A DNA stretch of 6,216 nucleotides from an uncultured Eubacteriales bacterium (GTDB lineage Bacteria; Bacillota; Clostridia; Oscillospirales; CAG-272): contig CAKRWK010000075.1 of assembly GCA_934417455.1 (NCBI GenBank), forward strand, positions 1 through 6,216, read 5' to 3'. Positions 1-5,404 of the stretch are shown here, in pieces. The position numbers and the translations under genes are program-made. Numbering within the stretch: the stretch's first letter is position 1; each line of letters begins with the position of its first letter. The notes below the pieces were generated by a model. It saw only the letters and a list, made by a program, of their open reading frames with translations. It was not told the origin of the DNA and searched no databases.

Positions 1-1
1 G

Positions 2-7
2 TATAAT
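2..7 (+). promoter_or_regulatory. Probable -10 box of the mecA-like gene
   Basis: A perfect TATAAT lies 32 bases before the ATG at 40. Transcription would start near position 14 and give a leader of about 26 nt that includes the AGAGG ribosome binding site at 27-31. The -35 element would lie outside the window, so only half of this promoter can be judged. Confidence 0.45.
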
Positions 8-39
8 GGTAAAGAATACGGCAAACAGAGGTTTTCTAT

Positions 40-702
40 ATGGAAATACGGCTCATCAGTGACGCAAAAATGAAAATGACGCTTTCTTCCGAGGACATGG
101 ACACATACGGTCTTGACGGAGCGGCGGTAAGTTGCGACAGTGCGAAGGCACGTAAAGCATTCTGGGGACTTCTCGACGAAGCGAAAAGGCGCACCGGCTT
201 TGACACGGAGAGCGATAAAATCCTCATTCAGATGTACCCGTCCGGCGCGGAGGGGTGCGAACTTTTCGTGACAAGACTCGGGCAGATTCCGCCCATGGCG
301 GAAAAAACCATCACGGGTTCCGGCCGCGTCGCCATGCTGAGCATGCGTCGCGCCGTGTACGGTTTTCCGACATTGACCGCGCTGACGGATGCCTGCCTTT
401 ACCTGACGGAAACCGAAGCCTCCGCAGGGGGCGAGGCATGGTACATGGACGGTACATATTATCTGCTGACAGAAGAACGGATAGGGAAGAGCGATACCGT
501 AACGGAATTCACATCTCTTTTGGAATACGGACATATGCTTCCGGCCGATGCGGCTCCGTATCTCAGAGAGCACGGCGAATGTATCATTCGTCAGAATGCG
601 GTGCCTCTGCTGTCGGCTCTGTCTCTGACAGGCAGCGGCGGCAAAGACAAACGCAGAGAACGACGGCGGCGAAGAGGGACAACGGTACAAAAAGAATGCT
701 GA
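40..702 (+). CDS. mecA: MecA-like ClpC adaptor protein (NegR family)
   Basis: This 220-residue protein resembles the MecA/YpbH adaptor family. In Bacillus, members bind substrates through the N-terminal domain and deliver them to the ClpC AAA+ unfoldase through the C-terminal domain, for degradation by ClpCP in the cytosol. The N-terminus shows the family pattern MEIRLIS, then LSSEDMDTYGLD (15-26) and FWGLLDEA (41-48). The region around residues 107-193 matches the C-terminal ClpC-binding domain: YGFPTLTALTD, WYMDGTYYLL, SLLEYGHML and a final ECIIRQNAVPLLSAL. Length is typical of the family. The ATG at 40 follows AGAGG with 8 nt spacing. The last 25 or so residues are a basic tail with an arginine run, extending past the usual family end. 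That tail is coded antisense to a membrane helix of the convergent gene, so it is probably a by-product of the overlap. The ClpC-adaptor role is inferred from family; the actual substrates are unknown. Confidence 0.82.
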   Translation: MEIRLISDAKMKMTLSSEDMDTYGLDGAAVSCDSAKARKAFWGLLDEAKRRTGFDTESDKILIQMYPSGAEGCELFVTRLGQIPPMAEKTITGSGRVAMLSMRRAVYGFPTLTALTDACLYLTETEASAGGEAWYMDGTYYLLTEERIGKSDTVTEFTSLLEYGHMLPADAAPYLREHGECIIRQNAVPLLSALSLTGSGGKDKRRERRRRRGTTVQKEC

Positions 703-1315
703 AAGTCATGTAGAGAACTTCTCCGGCAGAAACGCTGTCAAACGAAGAGGCAAGAAAAACGACAATGTCGTATACTTCCTTTCCGAGACGCAGAACCGCC
801 TCCGGCAGTCCCATCAGAAGAATGCCGATAAACCACGGGTGGTTGCCGTCAAGCACCTTTTCCGGAACGGACTTATAAAACGGGATTCCGACGGCACGTC
901 CGAAGGCAAAAAAGTACTTTCGGACGACCGGAAGCATAAGCAGGCGAACAACTCCGCCGAGCAGAACACTCTGCAGAAGCGCGACAACAGCCGCCACGGG
1001 AATCGCTTCCGCCGTGTTCAGTCCGCCTTGGAGAAAATAGAGATAATAATTCGGAGTCAGATAGAAAAACTCGGGCAGAGAAAGAAGACAGATGCCCGGG
1101 ATGAGGGTATGCACAGGTTTTTCTTTCATGCGAAGAAGCAGGGCGGTCGACAGAATCAGTGCAAAAAGGGACAACAGAAAGTCGGAAAAAAAGGAAAAGA
1201 CGACCGGCAGTGCCGCCGACTCCGTTTGCCCGATGAGATAGGAAAGCAAAAAGAGGACAAGATACAGGCCGGACATGAGAGGTATCAGACGGCCGGGCGC
1301 GGGACGTTGTTTCAT
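584..1315 (-). CDS. Polytopic membrane protein of unknown function
   Basis: I do not recognise the family. The 243-residue protein is strongly hydrophobic. Likely membrane segments lie near residues 10-28, 37-61, 68-86, 104-131 and 201-225, with a possible further one between 160 and 190. A basic N-terminus (MKQRPAPGR) precedes the first segment. A basic CRRC just after the last is followed by an acidic 15-residue tail, so by the positive-inside rule that end is probably cytoplasmic. I see no catalytic, transporter or sensor motif. The ATG at 1315 was chosen because GGAGG sits about 10 nt upstream and a good promoter lies just behind it. A longer reading from 1354 would begin upstream of the -10 box and is unlikely. 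The last 119 bases are shared antisense with the mecA-like gene, and no terminator separates the two. It is transcribed divergently from the M14 peptidase gene. Membrane location is fairly sure; function is not. Confidence 0.75.
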   Translation of the reverse strand: MKQRPAPGRLIPLMSGLYLVLFLLSYLIGQTESAALPVVFSFFSDFLLSLFALILSTALLLRMKEKPVHTLIPGICLLSLPEFFYLTPNYYLYFLQGGLNTAEAIPVAAVVALLQSVLLGGVVRLLMLPVVRKYFFAFGRAVGIPFYKSVPEKVLDGNHPWFIGILLMGLPEAVLRLGKEVYDIVVFLASSFDSVSAGEVLYMTFSILFVPLSLFAAVVLCVCLCRRCLSETEPTAEAPHSDE

Positions 1316-1325
1316 AAACGGGTAT

Positions 1326-1330
1326 CCTCC
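1326..1330 (-). promoter_or_regulatory. Ribosome binding site fixing the start of the membrane protein
   Basis: On the minus strand GGAGG is followed by 10 nt and the ATG at 1315. The upstream in-frame start at 1354 has no such site and lies outside the predicted transcript, so this site decides the start. Confidence 0.7.
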
Positions 1331-1344
1331 GGTTGGGATACTAT

Positions 1345-1373
1345 ATTTTAGCACAGTTTTTCCCGTATTGCAA
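1345..1373 (-). promoter_or_regulatory. SigA-type promoter for the membrane protein gene
   Basis: Read on the minus strand, TTGCAA (1373-1368) is followed by exactly 17 nt and TAAAAT (1350-1345). TG one base before the -10 box makes an extended -10 element. The predicted start near 1338 leaves a leader of about 22 nt containing the GGAGG site. No matching promoter for the divergent peptidase gene could be found in this gap. Confidence 0.7.
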
Positions 1374-1395
1374 GAGTTTTGCCGGGAAAAAGTCG

Positions 1396-1401
1396 AAAGG
1401 A
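1396..1401 (+). promoter_or_regulatory. Ribosome binding site of the M14 peptidase-like gene
   Basis: AAAGGA is followed by 7 nt and the ATG at 1409. The reading frame stays open back to a TTG at 1379, but that start has no ribosome binding site and would add only a charged stretch, LPGKSRKEKA, outside the family homology. Confidence 0.65.
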
Positions 1402-1408
1402 AAAAGCA

Positions 1409-2299
1409 ATGTTTGATTTTTTCGGAATAAAACCGCGAAGAGAAGACTATGCCGCGGCGGCCGCGGCGTTGTCCGAGGGAGCGGCACCGGTCCAGTCACA
1501 GGTCTTCGGACACAGCATGCTTTCGGAGGAACTGACGGTGTTTCGTTTGGGGGAAGGCCATCGCCGGATTCTCCTTGTCGGAACGCACCACGGCACGGAG
1601 TGGCTTTGTACAGGACTTCTTTTCCGTTTTCTGCACGATTTGTGTCACGGATATACGATGCGTCAGACCTGCGGAGGGATTGACCTGCGCTTTCTTTTGT
1701 CTCGGACGACGTTTTTTGTTGTTCCGACGGTCAACCCTGACGGCGCGCGCATGGCTTGCTTCGGCGAACCTTTGCCGCCGCTTGAAAAACGTCAGATCGG
1801 CATGAACGGCGGTGCGGGATTTCTGACATGGCAGGCTAACGCGCGCGGCGTGGATCTCAACCATAATTATGACTACGCGCATGCGGCGTACAAGGAACTG
1901 GAACGGGCGCTTCCCGTCGGCGCGGGAAAGGCATTGTACGCGGGAGAATTTCCCGAGAGCGAACCGGAAACACATGCACTGGCCGGACTGGTACGTTCGC
2001 TTGCCCCGTCGGCCGTTCTCTCCCTTCACCTCGGCGGAGATGTCCTCTACAGTGCACCCGATACGCCAGCCGTCGGCCGGATGGCCGACAGGCTTTCGAC
2101 GGCACTTTCCTGTCGGCGCATCCGGGCAACGGGAACGGATGCGTACGGAGGCTTTTGCGATTACACGGGCTATACGCTCGGCATTCCTTCTTTTACGCCC
2201 GTTCTCGGCAAAGGAGAAAATCCGCCGCCCGTCACGGCGGCCGACATGCTTTATGCCCGACTCTGGCCGTCACTGGTGCGTTTTTCCGCGTCTTTTTGA
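1409..2299 (+). CDS. M14 zinc carboxypeptidase-like protein, altered catalytic position
   Basis: The 296-residue protein has the layout of the M14 metallopeptidase family, whose bacterial branches include gamma-D-glutamyl-diaminopimelate peptidases acting on murein peptides. The zinc site is visible: GTHHGTEW gives the HxxE motif with H61 and E64, and SLH gives the third ligand H207. Also present are VPTVNPDG (105-112) and ARGVDLNHNYDY (145-156), the substrate-binding block in which carboxypeptidase A has Asn-Arg; here it reads Asn151-His152. Near the C-terminus, IPSFTPVLGKGENP (259-272) aligns with the segment that in relatives reads T-x-E-x-G and carries the general-base glutamate. Here that position appears to be V265. 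There is no signal peptide or membrane segment, so it should be cytosolic, fitting recycling of cell-wall peptides if active. It is a single-gene unit, divergent from the membrane protein. Family assignment is firm; activity and substrate are uncertain. Confidence 0.8.
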   Translation: MFDFFGIKPRREDYAAAAAALSEGAAPVQSQVFGHSMLSEELTVFRLGEGHRRILLVGTHHGTEWLCTGLLFRFLHDLCHGYTMRQTCGGIDLRFLLSRTTFFVVPTVNPDGARMACFGEPLPPLEKRQIGMNGGAGFLTWQANARGVDLNHNYDYAHAAYKELERALPVGAGKALYAGEFPESEPETHALAGLVRSLAPSAVLSLHLGGDVLYSAPDTPAVGRMADRLSTALSCRRIRATGTDAYGGFCDYTGYTLGIPSFTPVLGKGENPPPVTAADMLYARLWPSLVRFSASF

Positions 2300-2339
2300 A
2301 AAAATTCCCGTTTTTTTCTCCGAAGATTCCGAAAAACTC

Positions 2340-2368
2340 TTGACAGGAAAGAAAATATATAGTATAAT
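2340..2368 (+). promoter_or_regulatory. Consensus SigA promoter of the rpsB-tsf operon
   Basis: TTGACA (2340-2345) and TATAAT (2363-2368) are both perfect and separated by the ideal 17 bases. Transcription should start near 2375, leaving an untranslated leader of about 115 nt before rpsB. A second TATAAT at 2387-2392 has no -35 partner at the right distance. A promoter this strong fits the high demand for ribosomal protein S2 and EF-Ts. Confidence 0.92.
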
Positions 2369-2402
2369 ACACGAGTACGCGATGCGTATAATTTATATCT
2401 CA

Positions 2403-2462
2403 CACAGTGCGAAGGCGGACTGCTGGTGCTTGTTCGTACAGGTCGCAGTACCGGGCGCTGTG
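2403..2462 (+). promoter_or_regulatory. Long interrupted hairpin in the rpsB leader; candidate S2 autoregulatory element
   Basis: By hand the leader folds into one rod. The outer helix pairs 2403-2410 with 2455-2462 (8 bp, one G-U). The middle helix pairs 2416-2423 with 2445-2453 (8 bp with a bulged A at 2450). The apical helix pairs 2428-2433 with 2438-2443 (6 bp including two G-U) around a TCGT loop. A purine-rich internal loop, GAAGG (2411-2415) facing G2454, separates the outer two helices, and TGGT (2424-2427) facing C2444 separates the inner two. No T-run follows, so it is not a terminator. It ends 11 nt before the Shine-Dalgarno, and I see no segment complementary to that site. In E. 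coli S2 represses its own rpsB-tsf message; a similar role here is inference. Confidence 0.5.
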
Positions 2463-2473
2463 GCGGAAAAACC

Positions 2474-2480
2474 AAGGAGG
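2474..2480 (+). promoter_or_regulatory. Strong ribosome binding site of rpsB
   Basis: AAGGAGG is followed by 10 nt and the ATG at 2491. It picks the standard S2 start [10 protein letters not shown] over an upstream in-frame ATG at 2407 that lies inside the structured leader. Confidence 0.85.
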
Positions 2481-2490
2481 AACATTCAAA

Positions 2491-3225
2491 ATGTTCGAAA
2501 TTACCATCAAGCAGTTGCTTGAAGCAGGCGTTCACTTCGGTCACCCGACCAAGAAGTGGAATCCCAAGATGGCGGAGTACATCTTTACGCAGAGAAACGG
2601 CATTCACATCGTTGACCTGCAGAAGACCGTCAAAAAATTCGAGGAAGCGTACAACTACGTTTCCGAACTTGCGCAGAACGGCGGAACGATTCTGTTCGTC
2701 GGCACGAAAAAGCAGGCTGCCGAAACCATCCGTGAGGAAGCGCAGAAATGCGGCATGTACTATGTGAACGTCCGTTGGCCGGGCGGCATGCTGACCAACT
2801 ACAATACTATCCGCAAATCCATCAAGAGACTGAAAGACCTGGAAAAGATGCAGGCGGACGGTACGTTCGACCTTCTTCCCAAGAAAGAAGTCGCAAAGAA
2901 ACTGAAAGAAATCGAAGACCTTGAGAAGGCTTACGGCGGTATCAAGGAAATGGATACGCTTCCGTCTGCCGTGTTCATTGTGGACACCCGCAAGGAGAGA
3001 AACGCCGTTCTTGAAGCGAAGAAACTGGGCATTCCGGTGATTGCCATTGTCGATACCAACTGCGATCCCGATGATGCCGATTACATCATTCCCGGTAACG
3101 TTGACGCCATCCGTGCCATCAAACTCATCAGCGGCGCGCTGGCCGATGCCGTTGTCGAGGCACACGGCGGCGTGCAGACCGCCGAGGCGGCCGAAGCCCC
3201 TGCCGAAGACGCTGTCAACGAATAA
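2491..3225 (+). CDS. rpsB: 30S ribosomal protein S2
   Basis: S2 is a structural protein of the small ribosomal subunit, bound between its head and body and added late in assembly. The 244-residue product matches the bacterial family over its whole length: [19 protein letters not shown] (9-27), [10 protein letters not shown] (37-46), [10 protein letters not shown] (67-76), [16 protein letters not shown] (96-111), a coiled-coil arm around 111-150, and [19 protein letters not shown] (181-199) followed by [10 protein letters not shown]. Relatives usually read PGNDDAIRAI there, so V204 replaces a conserved acidic residue. The C-terminus ends in an alanine/glutamate-rich tail (about 228-244), common in Gram-positive S2. 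It is the first gene of the operon, with tsf starting 21 bases after its stop. Expression should be high, from the consensus promoter at 2340-2368, and may be tuned by the leader hairpin. Confidence 0.98.
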   Translation: MFEITIKQLLEAGVHFGHPTKKWNPKMAEYIFTQRNGIHIVDLQKTVKKFEEAYNYVSELAQNGGTILFVGTKKQAAETIREEAQKCGMYYVNVRWPGGMLTNYNTIRKSIKRLKDLEKMQADGTFDLLPKKEVAKKLKEIEDLEKAYGGIKEMDTLPSAVFIVDTRKERNAVLEAKKLGIPVIAIVDTNCDPDDADYIIPGNVDAIRAIKLISGALADAVVEAHGGVQTAEAAEAPAEDAVNE

Positions 3226-3246
3226 TTATCGCAAAGGAGAACCGAT

Positions 3247-4161
3247 ATGGCTGAATTTACCGCAAAAGACGTAGCCGAGCTGAGAAAACAGACCGGTTGC
3301 GGCATGATGGACTGCAAAAATGCGCTGAAGGACGCAAACGGCGACTTTGAAGCCGCTGTCAAAATTCTTCGCGAAAAGGGCATGGCCGCCACGGCGAAAA
3401 AGGCAAACCGCATTGCTGCCGAAGGTCTTGTCGACATTATGACGGAAGGCAACACCACCGCAATGGTGGAGGTCAACTCCGAGACGGACTTCGTTGCCAA
3501 AAACGCCGTGTTCCAGGAATTTGTCAAGGACATTCTGAAGACCATCATCGAGAATAAGCCCGCCGATGTCGACGCGCTTCTGGAATGCAAGATGGGCGAT
3601 GCGCTTGTCAAGGACGTCCTGGCTGAAAAAACGTACAAAATCGGTGAAAAACTGTCTATCCGCCGCTTTGCCGTGGTGGAAGGCACGGTTTCCACCTATA
3701 TTCACGGTATGGGTATGACCGGTGTCGTCGTGTCTTTTGACACCGACCTTGCGGACAAGCCCGAGTTTGTCGAGTGCGCCAAGAACGTTGCTCTGCAGAC
3801 CGCCGCTATGCCCGTTCAGTACCTCAATCGCGAAGCCGTTCCCGCTTCCGTTCTGGAAGAGGAGAAGGCCATTCTCATCAAACAGATGCAGCAGGATCCC
3901 AAAATGGCCGGCAAGCCGACCGCGGTTCTTGAGAAGATTGTCGTCGGAAGACTCGGCAAATTCTATGAGAATAACTGCCTGATGGATCAGCTGTATGTCA
4001 AAGACGATTCCATGACGGTGGAAAAATATGTCGCTTCCGTGGCCAAAGCGCTCGGCGGTCACATCAAAGTCACCGGTTATGTTCGCTATGACAAGGGTGA
4101 AGGTCTTCAGAAGAGAGAAGAAGATTTCGCGGCCGAGATTGAAAAAATGGTCAAAGTCTGA
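3247..4161 (+). CDS. tsf: Translation elongation factor Ts
   Basis: EF-Ts is the guanine nucleotide exchange factor that releases GDP from EF-Tu in the cytosol. The 304-residue protein shows the expected order. An N-terminal UBA-like domain (about 4-52) carries LRKQTGCGMMDCKNAL. The signature VNSETDFVAKN (76-86) contains the TDFV motif that contacts EF-Tu. The core domain has YIHGMGMTGVVV (151-162) and a second subdomain with LRKI-type helices. GRLGKFYENNCLMDQ (234-248) is the conserved C-terminal block. The ATG at 3247 follows AAAGGAGA at 3233-3240. It is co-transcribed with rpsB, 21 bases downstream, and transcription should end at the hairpin at 4169-4210. The frequent downstream partner pyrH is absent here. 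At 304 residues it is slightly longer than the E. coli protein (283), within the family's range. Confidence 0.98.
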   Translation: MAEFTAKDVAELRKQTGCGMMDCKNALKDANGDFEAAVKILREKGMAATAKKANRIAAEGLVDIMTEGNTTAMVEVNSETDFVAKNAVFQEFVKDILKTIIENKPADVDALLECKMGDALVKDVLAEKTYKIGEKLSIRRFAVVEGTVSTYIHGMGMTGVVVSFDTDLADKPEFVECAKNVALQTAAMPVQYLNREAVPASVLEEEKAILIKQMQQDPKMAGKPTAVLEKIVVGRLGKFYENNCLMDQLYVKDDSMTVEKYVASVAKALGGHIKVTGYVRYDKGEGLQKREEDFAAEIEKMVKV

Positions 4162-4168
4162 TTTTGCT

Positions 4169-4210
4169 ATGAAGACAACGGTCCGGCCTGCGCCGTACCG
4201 TTTTCTTCAT
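4169..4210. terminator. Intrinsic terminator of rpsB-tsf, probably bidirectional
   Basis: The arms 4169-4182 and 4197-4210 pair over 14 bp with a single mismatch. A C-T mismatch follows, then a 4-bp CGGC/GCCG helix (4184-4187 with 4192-4195) closing a 4-nt loop. On the plus strand the GC-rich inner part runs directly into TTTTCTT (4201-4207), the usual stem-plus-U-tract arrangement, 7 bases after the tsf stop. On the minus strand the equivalent tract is TTGTCTT, weaker but usable, so the same hairpin can also end the convergent esterase transcript. Confidence 0.85.
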
Positions 4211-4256
4211 ATAAGATAATGGGATAACCGAATCTGTTTTCTTTTTCACTTTTCTG

Positions 4257-5330
4257 TCAGCGATGTGTATCCATGTAATCCATGTACACGTTCCAGTCCC
4301 CGCGGCTGAGAAAGTGCATGCCGGTGCGGATGTGATAGGAAGCCTCGCCGTCGTTCCATACGGACGGAACGGAGGGAAGACGGTCGTCCGTCACAAGTCC
4401 TTTCATGGAAAAGAGCCGATAAACGTCGTTTGTCTTGTACAGCGTGAGAAATTCGCCGGTCGGGTCGGCCCATGCGTCATCTTCGGCACTGCCGACGAGA
4501 AGATGGCGCGGAACCGACAGAGACATGAGAAAGTGCTGGTCAAACGGTAATTTTTCCGCATCCGGTGCCATGGCGCAGAAGCGCGGGCAGAACCAGAAGG
4601 GAAAATTGCGGACGATGGCTTCATAGTTTTCGCCAGTTGTGCCGCGCAAAAGCGCTGCCCCCATGCAGCCGGATCCGTTGGATATGACGTAACGGAACCG
4701 CTCGTCATAGGCACCGGCCAGAAGCGCTGTCTTTCCGAGACGGGAGTGGCCCATGACGGCCACGCGGTCTTTGTCGATTTCGTCTTTCGTCATCACGTAG
4801 TCCATGACGCGCATGGCGGCCCATGCCCACATCGCGATTTTCCCGGGTGCATTTTCGTTTGTCCGTCTGTCGCGGCCAAGATACTTCGCAATGCCGGTAG
4901 TGAAGTCATTGTCATCGCTTGTCACGTCTTTGTAGCAAAATCCGAATACCGCATATCCGCGGTCGGTGATTTCTTCCATCGGCAGATAGAGGTCCGATGT
5001 TTCTTTGTAAAAGTGCATATACACGAACGCCGGCAGTTTTTCTTTTCGTCCGAGCGGAATTGCCTCGAAAAACGGAAAGGAAAAGTCCTGTCCGTTCATC
5101 CGTATACGGCATGAAAGAAAGCGCAGAATGGCATGTGCGGCGCAAAAACGGCGGACTTCTTCCGTAACGGTGACGTGCATGTTTTCCGGTGCATCCGGCA
5201 TGACGCCGTAGGCGTATTCTTCAAGAATGTGTCGTATATTCGGTTTTTCACGTATAAAATCTTCTTTTGACCGGATATTTCCGGGCAGAGGAGGAAGGCC
5301 TCGTTCGTTTATCATGTTTTCCAAATGCAT
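4257..5330 (-). CDS. CE15-like alpha/beta hydrolase (glucuronoyl esterase-related), no signal peptide
   Basis: The 357-residue protein resembles the CE15 branch of the alpha/beta hydrolases, whose characterised members cleave esters between glucuronoyl groups of xylan and lignin alcohols. The nucleophile elbow is GHSRLGK (194-200) with S196, close to the family's G-x-S-R-x-G-K. NGSGCMGAALLRGTTGE (218-234) follows, with E234 where bacterial members carry an acidic residue. FPFWFCPRF (243-251) and SAEDDAWADPTGEF (281-294) are further family blocks. The catalytic histidine is probably H339 in RTGMHFLSRGDW. Unlike plant-wall esterases it has no signal peptide, so it should act in the cytosol, perhaps on imported oligosaccharide or another sugar ester. 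The ATG at 5330 follows AAGGGG with about 7 nt spacing. It is a single-gene unit, convergent with tsf and divergent from the CCA enzyme. The fold is firm; CE15 membership is likely; the substrate is unknown. Confidence 0.7.
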   Translation of the reverse strand: MHLENMINERGLPPLPGNIRSKEDFIREKPNIRHILEEYAYGVMPDAPENMHVTVTEEVRRFCAAHAILRFLSCRIRMNGQDFSFPFFEAIPLGRKEKLPAFVYMHFYKETSDLYLPMEEITDRGYAVFGFCYKDVTSDDNDFTTGIAKYLGRDRRTNENAPGKIAMWAWAAMRVMDYVMTKDEIDKDRVAVMGHSRLGKTALLAGAYDERFRYVISNGSGCMGAALLRGTTGENYEAIVRNFPFWFCPRFCAMAPDAEKLPFDQHFLMSLSVPRHLLVGSAEDDAWADPTGEFLTLYKTNDVYRLFSMKGLVTDDRLPSVPSVWNDGEASYHIRTGMHFLSRGDWNVYMDYMDTHR

Positions 5331-5359
5331 GGTATGCCCCTTTTTATATTTTTGTTTTC

Positions 5360-5387
5360 ATTATACACCTGTTTGCTCGTTTGTCAA
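5360..5387 (-). promoter_or_regulatory. Strong SigA promoter of the CE15-like hydrolase
   Basis: Read on the minus strand, TTGACA (5387-5382) and TATAAT (5365-5360) are both perfect and separated by 16 bases, one short of ideal. The start near 5353 gives a leader of about 22 nt with the AAGGGG site. It lies between two divergent genes. I found no operator-like inverted repeat around it and no clear promoter for the CCA enzyme on the other strand. Confidence 0.8.
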
Positions 5388-5404
5388 GACCGGAAGGAGT
5401 CCTT

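Noticed and set aside
839..1351. 170-residue plus-strand open frame opposite the membrane protein
   Set aside because: Composition is Lys/Arg/Gln-rich with no recognisable domain; it is the antisense shadow of a clearly hydrophobic coding sequence that has its own promoter and ribosome binding site.
1379..1408. Longer start (TTG at 1379) for the M14 peptidase-like gene
   Set aside because: No ribosome binding site precedes it, the added residues show no family homology, and AAAGGA is well placed for the ATG at 1409.
1451..1467. Repeated GCCGCGGC palindrome near the start of the M14 gene
   Set aside because: It encodes a run of alanines (residues 15-20) and is explained by GC-rich alanine codons; its position inside the coding sequence gives no sign of an operator.
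2298..2318. Possible terminator after the M14 gene (GAAAAAA paired with TTTTTTC)
   Set aside because: The stem is almost all A-T with a 6-7 nt loop, and an alternative A-T hairpin (2313-2318 with 2331-2336) competes. It may slow polymerase but is too weak to call.
2376..2390. Short TACGC/GCGTA hairpin and second TATAAT just after the rpsB promoter
   Set aside because: Five pairs with a 3-nt loop is weak, and the second -10-like box has no -35 element at 16-18 bases, so neither is called as a separate feature.
3226..4062. Long minus-strand open frame opposite tsf, and a similar one at 2251-3165 opposite rpsB
   Set aside because: They lie antisense to highly conserved genes, lack ribosome binding sites, and their sequences are reverse-frame translations with no family features.
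5331..5404. Promoter for the CCA enzyme on the plus strand
   Set aside because: The AT-rich stretch contains partial -10-like strings, but none has a -35 partner at correct spacing. The only convincing promoter here points toward the hydrolase.
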